Below are positions 10,184 through 22,757 of a stretch of 64,000 nt of DNA, one piece after another. Origin of the DNA: Cristatella mucedo (lineage: Eukaryota; Bryozoa; Phylactolaemata; Cristatellidae); NCBI GenBank assembly GCA_009760855.2, contig WPIO01000022.1, forward strand, positions 998,501 to 1,062,500, read 5' to 3'. The notes under the pieces were generated by a model. It was not told where the DNA came from. It did not search any database and saw only the letters and a program-made list of their open reading frames with translations. Positions within the stretch are counted from its first letter, which is position 1; every line of letters starts with the position of its first letter. Both the position numbers and the translations under genes were made by a program.

Positions 10184-12465
10184 CCTCCGGCTCTGTCGTC
10201 GGCGGTTCGACGCCGGGCAAGATCACTGGCGCCACGTCAGCAGCAGCACTTCCTTCCGCCGGTGAGCTGCCGACGTCGGGATCGGCCGCACGAGCTCGGC
10301 TGTCGTCGTTAGACGTCGGCCCGCACATTGGCACCCATACTGCTGCCGAGTCGTCGTCGTCGTTGTCGCAGGGACTCGCAGCCGCTTCGACTGGTGACAC
10401 TTGGCGAGGCGCAGTGCTGCCGCCGCTGCCGTTGCCTGCTGCAGTCGCCACCTCGTGGCCGTTCGTCGCGGCAGCCAGTGCAGCCGGCTTACCGCAAAGC
10501 GGCACACCCCTGGTGGCCGCCGCGCCACAGTTTGTCTGGCCGGCGGCCTCGTCCTTGCAAAGCCTGTCTGTGGCACGGCCGACTACTGCCGGCTCACATT
10601 CAGGGCATGGTGCGGCGGCGTGGTTTGTGGTCTCCTCGGCGCCATTACCTTCGAGCAGTCCTGCAGCCGTGCTGCCAGGCGGCCCTTCTGCGCTGACCGG
10701 TAGCGTTGAGCAGCTGCAGCAAGCTTTGCTACCGTCGCTGACGTCAGCCGCTTCAGCTCGGGCTGGTGAGATGGCATCGAAAGCGCAAGCACCGTTGCTG
10801 CCGGCGACGGAGGACGGCGACAGCGCGCACGACATGGCGTCGGCTGAAGAGGCAACAGCCGCCGGTGGTCCTCCACCGTCGCCGGCCGTGACCTTGCAAG
10901 GCTTGGCGCCGGCCGTGACCTTGAACGGCCTCGTCCAGTCGGCAAGTGGCGGCTGTTTGCTGCCTGCAGCTGCTCCAGTGGGCAGCTGTGCGACGGCCGA
11001 GGTGACAGCATCATCGTCATCCGAGACGTTGCCTGGGCCAAGCCTCTTGCCACTGTCACAGGCAGCTGCCGCTACTCGCTTCGCCGACGACTGCGGCCCG
11101 AGGTCACTGCCTCCTCCGAACTTGCCGAGGCACGCTGCAGGCCTGGTGGCCGCGGCAGGCGTGTTGGCTGTGCAGCGTGCGCCGGCCCTGATGCTTCCGC
11201 CGCCGCAGTCTTGGGCAGTGCTGTCGGCGTCGGCATTGCCAGCAAGCGCGGTCGGCGCTGCGCCGAGTCCGAGCGTCCTATTCGTCAGCGTAATCCCAGG
11301 TGCGCCGGCGAAGAGGCCGGGCCTGCCGCCGACCGGTGACGACGGCGGCTGCGGAGGCGCGCTCGATGCTGCCACGCCTTCGGACGCAAAGAGAAGCAAG
11401 CTGGACGCCAAGGGGCTCACCGGCGCTCACCTCGCGCGACAATTGGCAGCAGTGACATCAGGTGCGGCTGCGCGCTCCTCTGCCGCCACAGTTGCGCTGT
11501 TGGCCGGCACTGTGGCTACGACTTGCGACGTCGATGCGTCGGCGTCGGCGGCTTTGAGCAGGGCGCTCGTACCGACCGAGGAGAAGGAGGTGCGAAGGGG
11601 TTCGGACCGTGTCGTTGGCGGCCCGCCTCCTCTGTCTGACGGCCGCACGTCGTTGGCGGAAGCCGCGGACCCGGATTTGTACCGCGTGACGTTGCGCCCA
11701 CTGGTGGCTGGTGCCTCCGCTGCCTCCTTTGCCGCCGTCGCTGCTGAAGGCATAGCTCGGTCGGCGGCTCTGTGCTTCCGCTCCGATCGGCACTGCTCCG
11801 ACGTTGCCGTCGAACCTGCCAACGTCAGCGGCGCTGCTAAGCCCTCGGCATCCGCTGCTGCTGCTGCCACCGCCGCCGTGCCGCAGGCGTCTTTGCAATC
11901 GTCGGAGGCCGTGACGGTGAAGTGGTGCTCGCATCAGCCTAGACCGCATCACGATGCAGCCGTCCAAGGCGTGAAGTCGCAGCCTTGCTTTGCGTGCCGA
12001 AGCCTGACCGATGCAGCCGCTGCTCCCGGTCCTCGAACGCAGGGCGTGCGAGCGGCCTCGGCCCACGGCCCGGCGGTGGCGGCGCCGCCGAGGATGGCGG
12101 CTGGGGACCGTCGTCCGGGGTTCGTGTACGCCATGGCGCGTGGCGACGTGCGTAGCATCCTCACGCACTCGAGCTACTGGAGCTACCAGAGCAAGCTGCG
12201 CCTGGTCAGCGGTGACGTCGGTGTCCTCGAGGCGACAGCTGCGGCAGCCGCACCTGTCAACCGTCTGCCACTGAGCGCAATCGAGCCCTCCATGTCGCAC
12301 GCTGAGATCGGCGGAGCCAGGCTAGCAGAGCAGGGCGCTGCCGAGGTGAAGGCTGAAGTAGACATTGAGCTTCCACCGTCCGAGCACTCGCTCAAGCCGA
12401 GCAAGGCGCTGATGAGGTCACAGTCCACGCCCAGCACCGGTGACGACGGAGAGAAGAGGGTCAAG
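10184..12465 (+). CDS. Large central exon of the Schnurri/HIVEP-like gene
   Basis: The acceptor TTGTTTCATTTGCCAG precedes 10184 in phase 1; another at 10150 is also in frame. The donor TCAAG/GTGAGC after 12465 is in phase 0. The exon encodes about 760 residues that are Ala, Ser, Pro and Val-rich and largely disordered, with isolated conserved-looking blocks: DAKRSKLDAKGL (11385), PRPHHDAAVQGVKSQP (11941), FVYAMARGDVRSIL (12121) and the VKAE SUMO-type motif at 12348. The last residues, rich in Ser and charge, lead directly into the ZAS2 domain of the next exon, as in HIVEP genes where a giant central exon precedes the second finger pair. The opposite strand is also open for over 400 codons, but no splice or family evidence supports it. 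Confidence 0.82.
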
Positions 12466-12560
12466 GTGAGCTGCCGCCTTTGACGGCCGCGTTGCCATCT
12501 CTTCGTGGGCTCGAGCCTTGTGCGACGTTGCCGCGTGCCGCACTCATTTTCCCGTGACAG

Positions 12561-12750
12561 ATATTCGTCGGAGGTTTCAAGTCCGAGGAGGAGTACACAT
12601 ATGTCCGCGGCCGTGGTCGAGGGAAGTACGTGTGCGAGCGGTGTGGCATTCGGTGCAAGAAGCCCAGCATGCTGAAGAAGCACATTCGCACGCACACAGA
12701 TCTGCGGCCGTACAGCTGCAAGCACTGCGACTTCTCGTTCAAGACCAAAG
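12561..12750 (+). CDS. shn: ZAS2 zinc-finger exon of a Schnurri/HIVEP family transcription factor
   Basis: This exon identifies the gene. Acceptor TTTTCCCGTGACAG and donor ACCAAAG/GTGAGC bound 190 nt, entering in phase 0 and leaving in phase 1. It encodes the family signature [16 protein letters not shown], then a C2H2 finger [17 protein letters not shown] with linker [10 protein letters not shown], and the first part of a second finger ([12 protein letters not shown]). Vertebrate HIVEP1-3 and Drosophila Schnurri carry this near-identical pair, which binds GGGACTTTCC-like or Smad-associated elements. Shn-type proteins partner with Mad/Medea or Smads in BMP signalling and act mainly as nuclear repressors. 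The second finger is completed by the exon at 13694. Confidence 0.96.
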
Positions 12751-13693
12751 GTGAGCGTCCGAGCTTGCTTTGCCGTCCTGCGGCCACCTGCATTTGGTGA
12801 CCGGTGCTTTGTGGACAATATGCTTTGGCCTTAACCTCGATTCTCCTTCCCTCCCTCTCTCTCTATGACAGCCCTCCCCATGACCTGTCGTCGGGCTGGG
12901 TAGCGTGACCGAGCAACAAGCCTGCTGGCTCCAACACCCAACACTTTATTCCCAAACTACTCCGGCCGAGCCACACTCTAGATGGCTGACGTCGTCGAGG
13001 GATCTTGCCCTCCCTTCCGGTCGTACTCCTTCGGCAGCCCTTGTATTCCATGCATGCATTGTTTTTGCACTGTCGAGCCATTGTTCGTTCCGATCCCGAC
13101 CGACAGCTGGTGGCAATTTGTGGTAGATGGATGTCCCCCACAGATGCCACCAATGCATGGATTTGGCAGGACTCCCGAGTCATCGTCTGCCGAGTCATCG
13201 TCGGCCCTCCACCACTCTTGAGCCTGCGAGGGCTGCTTAGGCAGTCTGAGCAGCCCTCGCAGGGTCTCCGCCGCCCCAGTGCTCGCAGACTGCAGAGTCA
13301 TGTTCCTTCACATCCTCTTTCTCTCTCCATTCCTTGTCGTTGAATGTTGCCAAGGCAAAATGTCGCCTTTTTCTTTGCACCTGAGGCAGCTAGCCTGTCC
13401 CGCTTGTCAGCGGCTGGCCCTCCTTTTTTGTATTTGCTCAGATTTTTTTGATTTCTCGCGTTGTGGCTCAAGGCGGATCCAAGCTTGCTGGTCCCGTCTC
13501 CCGTCGTCGTTTCGCGGACGCTTTTGCCTTCTCTCCTGCGCTTAGCGCTCGGCGTCAGCGTTCGCTCCGGCCAATGGTCTATAGCACCAGTTTGCTCTCA
13601 CCAATGGCTGCCAGTCTCTCCACTCGGCTGCATCGTTAGCGGCAACGGCTCTGCGCTTCGGTCGTGCACGCGCTGCGCTATCGGCGTTCGTAG
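12751..13693 (+). other. Schnurri intron between the two halves of a ZAS2 finger
   Basis: A phase-1 intron with a strong GTGAGC donor and a weak-looking GCGTTCGTAG acceptor. No repeat or extra exon is convincing inside it. Its position within the KTKG/NLTKH part of the finger is fixed by the protein match on both sides. Confidence 0.9.
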
Positions 13694-14186
13694 GAAATCT
13701 TACGAAGCACATGCGCTCGAAAGCGCACCACAAGCGCTGCCTGGAGCTCGGCGTCGTGCCCGTCCCGACTAACGTGGACGACTCGCAGATAGACGAGGTG
13801 GCGCTGGCCCAGCAGCAGGAGATCTCGCGCGAGAGCCGCATCAAAGGCGAGGACGGCGACGACGACGACGATGACGATGACGACGACGACGATGATGAAG
13901 ATCCAAGAGCCTTAGAAGAAGACGAAGACGACGACGAGGATGACGGCGGCGACGATGATGAAGGTGGCGAGGAGAAAGACGACGACTGCGGCGCAGAGGA
14001 TGCGGGCGGCGGCAAGTTGTCTCACGCCGGTGCGGGTCGGCTGACTGCCGGTGGCTCTGGCAAGAGTCGCGCCGCCGGTGCCACGAGACACGTGCTAGAG
14101 CTCGGAGCTGCTGCTGCAACAGGCGGAGATCGACGGAGGGAAAACAGTGCGCTCTCGTCTGCCGGCGTGCAGCACGAGCTGCAACG
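13694..14186 (+). CDS. shn: Exon completing ZAS2 finger 2, followed by an acidic domain
   Basis: The reading frame gives (G)NLTKHMRSKAHHKRC, the exact C-terminal half of the HIVEP/Schnurri second finger, then LELGVVPVPTNVDD, matching the 'LELGV..' segment that follows ZAS2 in HIVEP proteins. Next come SQIDEVALAQQQEISRES and a strongly acidic region with about thirteen consecutive Asp, encoded by (GAC/GAT)n, and more Asp/Glu/Gly blocks. An acidic Ser-rich stretch after ZAS2 is a family hallmark (the ZAS domain). In frame, translation stops at TAA 14188-14190. A donor (CAACG/GTAACA) after 14186 would instead splice on in phase 2. The stop would end the protein here; the donor would allow the downstream finger exons to join. 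Confidence 0.9.
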
Positions 14187-14949
14187 GTAACAGGCTGATT
14201 CTACCAGAATCGCGCTGCTGCTGTGCGACTCGCTGTTGTAGGTCGCACAGTAAGGTCTCGTGCCTGCTGATCGCACGGGGGGCACTTGGCCTCGATCTGT
14301 GGTCCTAATCCTTGTGCGGTTGCTGATGATGGCGATTGGTTTGGCTCGTGGCCACGAGCTCGTTCGATTAAGTTTACACTGCTTATGCGATCAAGGTCAA
14401 GTCGTTGCTCACTGCCTAAAGCCCATAACTGCCCTTAACCAATAACTATTTTGGGTTTATATCAAGGCCGAATTCTAGTCAATCTTATCCGAAAGGGGCA
14501 TCACATCGTGGAGAGTTTCATAAAATCACGTCACTACAGACTCGGGCAATTCGTTTAATTGTATCTCGAGTACCACACCGAGCCGATTGCGGTAGAGCGG
14601 CATTAAGTGCAAAATAAAGCAGGAGTTTGCTGTCGTGGGTCGCACGGCATAGCCTACTTGGCGTTCGAAAGGGAAGCTGGGCCAAGATGTTTATGTATGA
14701 AAAGCAGCACAGGGAGCCGTATTGAGCACCGGATGTGGCTACTGCATGTGACATGGCACCATGGATGTGAAGTACTTGGTTGACCGACACGTGACCGAGC
14801 CAGTTGGCACGTCTAAACAAACCAACAAGGGAGATTAAACTCTTGTGACGTTGCAGTGTTTGCTGTTATGCCCAGCGGCTCCTGCCACAGATCCGTCGAA
14901 CAGCTTTCGAGCACGAATTTTTGCTTTGTGTGCGTGCGTGTACATGGGC

Positions 14950-14968
14950 GCTTTCGAGCATATTTATA

Positions 14969-15008
<40 letters not shown>

Positions 15009-15346
15009 TCGATATAGATAGCTCGATATATATATATATATATATCACTATAAATATATATATATATATATATCGAGCTATCTATATCGATCTATATATA
15101 TATATATATATATATATATCTATATATATATATATATAGATATATATATATATATACATAATATCGAGCATGCCTCCTCCAAGCGCCGGTCGAAGTATGC
15201 CCCTGGTCTCAGTGAAACCGGAAATTATATATATATATATATATAATATAATTTCCGGTATATTATATATATATATATATATATATATCTATATATACAT
15301 ACATATAACTATATATATATATCACTATATATCTATATATATATAT

Positions 15347-15375
<29 letters not shown>
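14950..15375. repeat. (TA)n tracts with nested palindromes
   Basis: Alternating TA runs are interrupted by unique words that recur in reverse complement: TTTATAGTGATA with TATCACTATAAA, and AGATCGATATAGATAGCTCG with CGAGCTATCTATATCGATCT. A second palindrome, at about 15219-15260, pairs ACCGGAAATTATA with TATAATTTCCGGT. These could form cruciforms and may be remnants of hairpin-type foldback elements. Confidence 0.85.
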
Positions 15376-15379
<4 letters not shown>

Positions 15380-15380
<1 letters not shown>

Positions 15381-15500
15381 TCATTTGTATAGCTTCCCAA
15401 GAGAACTTAATCTCTATTCAGGTGCTTCACATATGCCTCAGGGCTCGAGCCCATGACTTCAGCCAGACCTTAGTCAAGGCGAGCACTTTAAGGGCGAGCG
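15380..15500 (-). mobile_element. SINE-1 copy (tRNA-like head, L2-like tail)
   Basis: A minus-oriented, slightly degraded copy. It keeps the tail word GAGAACTTAATCTCTATTCA, the GGGCTCGAGCCC B-box-like core and part of the head. See the fuller copy at 61868. Confidence 0.75.
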
Positions 15501-16463
15501 TTTGCTGGGTCGTTTTCTTGGTAGTTTTCTTTTCTTTGTATTATGCCAATTCACGGCTCTTCTGCTGCCGGTGCTGCCACTGCTTTCATGTTGGGCACGT
15601 ACGTTAGCCACCGTCTGGGCGACTGAATGAATGTCCAGCCCTGTTGTAGGGTGCCACCTAGCGGACAGCTTCGCCGTGCCAATAGCTTGCCGCTGTCTCA
15701 GCACGACGTGAAGACGTGAGTATAAATGTGCCGTTGCCGCCGCCGTCATCTGGCTTCTTCCCCTGGTTCTTTCGTGACAAAAAACCTATATTGCCCAATC
15801 AGGACGTCTTGATACTCAATCCAAAAAAGGAATCTCGGATGCGCTGGGCTGCCACCGCTGCCTCTTCCACTCTTGCACTGCAAGCCTAGCCATGCATGCA
15901 TGGCGCCCCGTGCCCTGCGCCGGCGTGCACGCTCGGCAGCCATGCTGTCGGCATGGCTGCCAGTGCCTCAAAGTATTGGCCTGCATCCTGCTTGCGACTT
16001 CTTCTTGTGCTGCCACATCACGTGCCGTCGTCTGCTGCTTGCGGCAGTAGTCTAGCGGTGGTCGCTTCCTTTCCGGAAGCAGCATACCCTTTCCAAGTGA
16101 CGGCTTGGCGATGTCTTTGAGCTGGTTTGAATGGTTTATGCTGGTTTTGGTGAATAATCGTGACGCACGGCAGACAATCAACAGCCCCATTTGTTGCGTC
16201 TGCTGCTCGGAAAGGCTGTTTTGAAGATGTCGTGAAACTAGTAGTTTAAATGTGTCGTTGCTTGCTCGACGAGGGTGGGGGCGTTTTGGTTCTGGTTTAG
16301 GATGTGCTTCACTGGGGTACTGTGCCTGCTACTGTCATTGCTTGTCTGAGATGTTCTAGAAGTCCTCGCGAAAGGTGAATCTTTTGTTTGGCTTGGTTGG
16401 AGAGCTAAGAAATTCGCAGCTGCTGTTCCGAGTGCTATCCTACCAATTGCCTGTCTGAGCTGA

Positions 16464-16738
<275 letters not shown>

Positions 16739-18779
16739 ACAGAGAGAGCTCCCTCTTGCTGCTCGTTGAATAAACGTCTGGGCAGGTTATTGATGATCTT
16801 CTCAGATGTGTGCACAATGTTCAGCTATGATCTACGTTCAGATCCTACGGCAGCATTTACTAGTCGGCACATGGCTGGGATGCTCTGGAAAAGTCCCTAA
16901 AGCCCACTTTGCTCTCGGCCCTTACCTCTTAGTGTCCATGCGTTAAACGTGCTGCACTCGATCGCGGTGTTTCAAACGATTCTGCCCATCAGTGAAATGG
17001 TGCGCTCATCCATGATGGGACCAGGCAACGACCAAGCTAGTAAGAGAGATGGATATGGCAACGATGTAAAATGGTTTCTCTGCACCAGGACTGCTCAGCT
17101 GGGCCATTTCACGAGCTTGGCTATACACAGATAGCGCTCTTTGCCAGTGCCACCGTGCTGCTCGGAGTATAGGTTATCACCTCTTATGTGGCAAGCTATT
17201 GACCGCTGTGTGTTTATTTACATGCGTGTGTGGGCGGCTTACCTGCATGGTCCGGTTTTATAATGTGTGAGATTGCCTTTCTTCCGCAGACCGAGGTCGA
17301 AAGCAGGTGTCGCTGTTGAAGCATCAGGTGTGATCCGGCATCACAAAGATGGCAGCGAAGTTGCAGTAATGGCCGAACAAGCAGTCGGCTCAAGCCGGCT
17401 GCCAACGCATGGTAGGTAGCTTGTGTCAACGCTCGGTGTCGTCTGCACGGTCCTGTGCATTTGTGGCCGATTGCCATTGTGCTTTTGTTTTCAAGCACTC
17501 ATGGTAAAGAAGCAGAGTAAAGGTCAGCTGAGCCAGCAGCCTCATTTATATCTACTAATTAAAGTGAGATAGTCCGTCCACCCTCCTGTCACAGGGCATC
17601 GTGCAGGATGGTGCAGCGTCGTGTCCTGTGACCATACTATGAGTACATCTACAATGACTCAGCGAAGCGAGTACACAGGCAGTGAGCTCCTGTAGCTGCA
17701 GCAGAAGAGCCTTAGCGGCTATCACTCATGCTTGCAGTGTGCAATAAAAAATTGCACTCTCCCTCTCTCTCCCTCTCTCTCTCTCTCTTTCTGTTTCTTT
17801 CTTTCGTTCTCTTTCTATCTATCATGCCCTGTACGTCAATCTATCAACTTTTTCTTGCCACCGAGGTGTGTGGGCTTTATCATCGACTGTGCCAAACGCT
17901 TGGCATGACTTGACTCTCCCCTTCGGAGACATTGATGAAAGCCACGAAGGACGTGTCAAGTCCTATTCTGAATCCCACCCGTGCTGGTGCATATGTGGCA
18001 CCCTGTTGGCAGCGGAGGGGGGAAGCTACCATCCACCGTTTTGCTGCAGCCGTTGCCACCCTGAACGAAGCTGCCTGTCATCCAAGACACAAACAAAGCA
18101 GCATTATAAATTAAGTATTACACTTATTATTTAGCATTATAAATTATTTTATATTTGCACTAACAAGCCTGTCACCCTAGTGCACTAGACGGATGCCGAC
18201 CAAGACGCTGATTAGTTGCCCGCCACTGTTCCGGTGGAAATGTCGAGGTTGTGCTTGCAATTCCAACTCACGCGTTATTAGCGACTGGCTAAGAGCTGGC
18301 TCGACAGTGCACGATGCTGCTGCTGCAGCTATCTAGGCTGCTGCGCGCTGCTAGCATCGACCAGCCGAGAAGCTCAAGTGGCCGAGAAGCTGCCGAGAGC
18401 TGCGCATCACCAGCCCTGTCGGTCGCGCTCAGCAAGCGCCCCTCGAGAGCTCGCCAGGCGTCCTGCGGTTCGAAAATGCACGGGCGGGGTGGACAGAGCA
18501 CGCGTGCACGTTGCCGATTTGCCGCTATCGTCGTCGACGCTCGGCGGCGAGGTGCCAGGCCACTCGTCCAATCTCATTCTGCGGGCCGGCCGACTGTCAG
18601 TCTCGGCGCTCGTGCGTGTGTGTGTGTGGCGGCCCTCCTGCTTCTCTGCTGCTGGCATGGATTGCGCTCGTGCCGTCAGACTGCGATCAAGTGGCACCAG
18701 TGCCTGCCTGCCTGCCTGCACACTGCGACTGGCTCCTCGGCTCCACACACCGGCTCCTCACACCGGCTGCTTGGCGCAG

Positions 18780-19052
18780 GTACTTCCGCCTCTTCGACCG
18801 GACTTCTAGGACGGTCGGCAGCGGCGGCCGCGGTCCGCGAGTCGATAGACGACGAGGTGGCGCGCAGTCTCCTCGACCTCTCCAAGACGCCGGTGCCCTC
18901 TCGCGCGCCACTTCAGCAGCAGCAGCTGCTGCACCATCGTCAAGCCATGACTTCGTCGCCGACGGTGCAGCCCAACGCGTCCTCTGCTGCTGCTTCAGCC
19001 GCTGCAGCGACGGCGGTGCGGCATGCTGCTGCTGCTGCCGCCACCACCGCTG
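18780..19052 (+). CDS. Probable exon upstream of the C-terminal finger block
   Basis: The acceptor GGCTGCTTGGCGCAG precedes 18780, entered in phase 1. The frame encodes VRESIDDEVARSLLDLSKTP, a non-repetitive charged/hydrophobic motif unlike the surrounding low-complexity sequence, then a Gln run, Ser/Thr and poly-Ala. Two phase-1 donors (CTG/GTGCAG after 19052 and ACCG/GTTCGT after 19100) fit the phase-1 acceptor at 19255. Family identity is not visible in this exon alone. It is assigned by strand, phase chain and position. Confidence 0.45.
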
Positions 19053-19255
19053 GTGCAGTGAGCAGGACGGCACCTCGGAGCCAGCGAGAGGCCGGAACCG
19101 GTTCGTAGGCTCTGTCGAGTGCTCTCACGTGCGGGGCGCCAAGGCAGCAGCACCTCGAGTGCCGCTCTCGCCAGCTACGCGCGCTGTGCTGTGTGGGCGG
19201 CGCGACCGGGCTGGCAAATGCAAAACTCGCCTCCCAACGGGTCGGGCCATTTCAG

Positions 19256-19338
19256 AGAGCCGCTTCGAGCAGTTGGTCGACGTGGCCCTGGACGAGCATC
19301 GCCTGGTCGAGTCCGCCGCAGATGTTGCTGGACAAACG
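19256..19338 (+). CDS. Probable short exon upstream of the finger block
   Basis: The acceptor CGGGCCATTTCAG precedes 19256 (phase 1) and ACAAACG/GTTAGC follows 19338 (phase 0), which fits the phase-0 acceptor at 19600. The peptide SRFEQLVDVALDEHRLVESA is amphipathic and non-repetitive, which argues for real coding sequence in a region where all frames are open. Confidence 0.45.
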
Positions 19339-19600
19339 GTTAGCGCGCCGCCACGCGCGGGGCTCGCTCGGCAAGGGCGTGAGCGCTCCGCTCAAAGTGC
19401 CAGCTGAAGCTCCCTCACCTCTCGGCCTCTCACCTCTCGGCCTCTTGACCGCGCCAGCCGAAGCTTCGCACCAGTGCACATCAGGACCTCAATCCGGGCA
19501 GAGCTGATGCCCCCAGCTAGGGCGTGGCATTTGGGTTTTGCTGGCTCGGGCACCTTTCGGCAAGCGCGACAATGCAGAGCGGCAACGTGTCTGTTTGCAG

Positions 19601-20681
19601 ATGGCGCTGGCGGCACTGGCGCAGCGGCGGCGGCAAGGACTGCTGCTGCTGCTACCAAGCCGTTCGTCGTCGTTGCCTCTGGGCCGCCGCTCTGCTCTGA
19701 TGGCCGGCGAGCTGCCTGCAGCTGGCGCAAGCGGGCTGCCACCGGCGAGCGTCGGCTCGAAGTCTCTCACCAGGCCGCCGGGGACAGCGGCTGCTGCCGT
19801 CGGGAACCCGGCGGCCGACAGAGCTGACGCCGGCGGCGCCAGCTCTGTCGACGGAGTTGCGACGGCGGAGGCGGCCAGCGGCGGAGGTGGCGTCGACGGC
19901 AATGGGTTGCATTGGGCAGCAGGGGCGGCGGTGGCAGTGCACACCGGCTCGGTCGCCCGTCGTGCAGACGACTGGTGCCACATTTGCGAGATGGCCTGGA
20001 CGACTCAAGGCGAGCTGGAGCACAGACGGTCGAGGCTTCACATGGACAAGCTGCAGGAGCGAGGGCCGCCTCTGCTCGATGGGCTGCCCATCGCTGCCGA
20101 CGACGCGTGCTCTGTCGCCGCCGCCCCGGCTGCTGCAGCTGCGGCCATTTGCAGGCTGCAGACACCGACAGCGGACCGGGCGGCGGCGTTCCGTGTTGCC
20201 AGCGCCAAACGGGACGCTGGCGCAGCTGGGGCGATCGTACGGCCTGGCTTCGGCGGTCGCGCAGTGAAGCTCGAACCGTCGACGAGCTCGGAGGGCTTCG
20301 ACGAAGGAGACCGACGGGAAGCCGTCGCCGTTGCCGTCGCCACCACCGCTTCTGCCTCTTCGGCTGGCCGGAGCGAGTCGGAAGTGGCCGAGCAGACGAC
20401 TCGTCGCCAAGGCAGTCAGCAAGCAGCGGGCCCATCGGCTGGCAGCGCTGCGGCCGCCGCGGCGCTGTCTGCTGTCGCCGCGGCCTCTGCGAGGAACGGC
20501 AGGGACAGCGACGGAGGCTCGGCGGCGGCAGCAGCACCCGGCGCGGTGCGCCTCAAGAGGCCGAAGCAGGAACAGCTGCCGGTCGATCGTGCCAAGACTC
20601 GGCCGCACGGCGACTTCGCGTGCCCCCACCCAGGCTGCGGGAAGCTGTACAACAACAAGGATTCTCTTAAATATCACATCG
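19601..20681 (+). CDS. Zinc-finger exon: zf-met-like finger and first half of a C2H2 finger
   Basis: The acceptor TGTCTGTTTGCAG precedes 19601 (phase 0) and a strong donor CATCG/GTAAGA follows 20681 (phase 1). After Ala/Leu/Gly-rich sequence it encodes DDWCHICEMAWTTQGELEHR, with C-x2-C at 19976-19987 and His at the end plus a second His five residues on (SRLHM). This resembles the matrin/zf-met type that often binds RNA or dsRNA. A VKLEPS SUMO-type motif lies at 20265. After more low-complexity sequence the exon ends in CPHPGCGKLYNNKDSLKYH, the C-x4-C and first His of a classical finger. The second His comes from the next exon. ATG happens to start the exon, so an internal promoter and separate gene cannot be excluded. 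Confidence 0.8.
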
Positions 20682-21672
<991 letters not shown>

Positions 21673-21770
21673 GAACGCACGCAGATGGTGCCGGCCCAGC
21701 CCTGCACGACAGGCCCAGTGCTAAGTGCGATGTCTGCGACAAGAAATTCAAGTCCATCAGTGGGCTCAAG
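21673..21770 (+). CDS. C2H2 finger exon completing finger A and opening finger B
   Basis: The acceptor TACTGTCCTTGCAG and donor CTCAAG/GTGGGA bound 98 nt (phase 1 in, phase 0 out). Joined to the previous exon it gives H-I-G-T-H, so finger A is C-x4-C-x12-H-x3-H, an exact classical spacing created only after splicing. It then encodes CDVCDKKFKSISGLK, the Cys pair and hydrophobic core of finger B. Its histidines follow in the exon at 22053. The perfect finger spacing across the junction is strong evidence for both splice sites. Confidence 0.93.
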
Positions 21771-22052
21771 GTGGGACCCGTGTGCCCGTGCTGGCAGACC
21801 AATGCTCTAGTGCGCTCGGCTTGCTGTGCCAGCTCTGCAAGTGGCAGAGCAGCATACGAGCAACAGTAGCGCCAGACAGCAGCAGCTCGTGACAGCAGCA
21901 GCCCACGTGGCAGCAGTAGCAGCTGCGCTCGTGGAGCATGGGCAAACCGAGCTCCATGTAACCAGCAACTGTTGGAACTTCTTTGCGCTCCTGCTATTAT
22001 TGCGGCGCATTAATTTTTATGCACATTAATCCGAATCGCTGTACACTTGCAG

Positions 22053-22160
22053 CAGCACCTAGTCACACACGCGCAGCTACGACCCTATGTATGCGAGTAC
22101 TGCGATGCAGGATTCACTACTGCGCAGTCGCTTAAGTTCCACTTGCGGACTCACACGCAG
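22053..22160 (+). CDS. C2H2 finger exon completing finger B and encoding finger C
   Basis: Acceptor TACACTTGCAG, donor ACGCAG/GTAAGT, 108 nt in phase 0. It encodes QHLVTH (end of finger B), linker AQLRPY, and finger C CEYCDAGFTTAQSLKFHLRTH, all with canonical C-x2-C-x12-H-x3-H spacing, then the start of the next linker (TQ). Fingers B to D follow each other with seven-residue TGEKP-like linkers, which favours sequence-specific DNA binding as a unit. Confidence 0.95.
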
Positions 22161-22634
22161 GTAAGTCAGCTAAGTCAGCTGCTTCTCTGCTTGCCGATCT
22201 TTCTCAGCGTGTGGCCGCGGCTGTGTTGGTATCATGGCTGCGTAGGGAGCCCTTGCACCGAGTACCAAGCTCCGTGGCTGGTCTTGCATGGGGACCCACT
22301 GTAACAGACTTTTACAAATCTATCTTTTTACATATTCCCCTTTGGATTCTGTTCCACGGCACTTTACCGAAGCTAGAAATGAAATATGCAAGCTGAACAG
22401 TGACGACGGCAATGCGCATGATTGTAGCACACGAAAACACGTGAAACGGACGATTCCCATGGATGGAGCAAATGCTTTTAGGAACAGATGTTTTTTTTTT
22501 TAGCTTCATTCTAAATGTCAAGTTAGGAGACGTCGTGATGTCGGCTGCTAATGAGCTCCGTGTCACAGGTGCTAGAAAGTGAAGGCACGGTCTCCTCAGG
22601 ATTCGAGATTCGCAAGAGAACGTATAGCATAGCA

Positions 22635-22757
22635 AAGTTCATTTGTGTAGCACCCTCAGAGAGCTTAATCTCTACGCAGGTGCTTTACGTATCCCCGAGG
22701 GCCCGCGACCTTGGTTGTCAAAGGCGAGCCTCTTACCGCTGGGCCAAGCCAGGGCGA
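22635..22757 (-). mobile_element. SINE-1 copy
   Basis: A minus-oriented copy with tail word AGCTTAATCTCTACGCAGG, degraded B box and a clear head (CGCTGGGCCAAGCC). Confidence 0.75.

Noticed and set aside
10173-11420. 415-codon minus-strand ORF opposite the large Schnurri exon, and similar antisense ORFs at 11427-12300 and 19652-20800
   Set aside because: Antisense shadows caused by high GC and few stops. The plus strand has the finger motifs and phase-matched splice sites.
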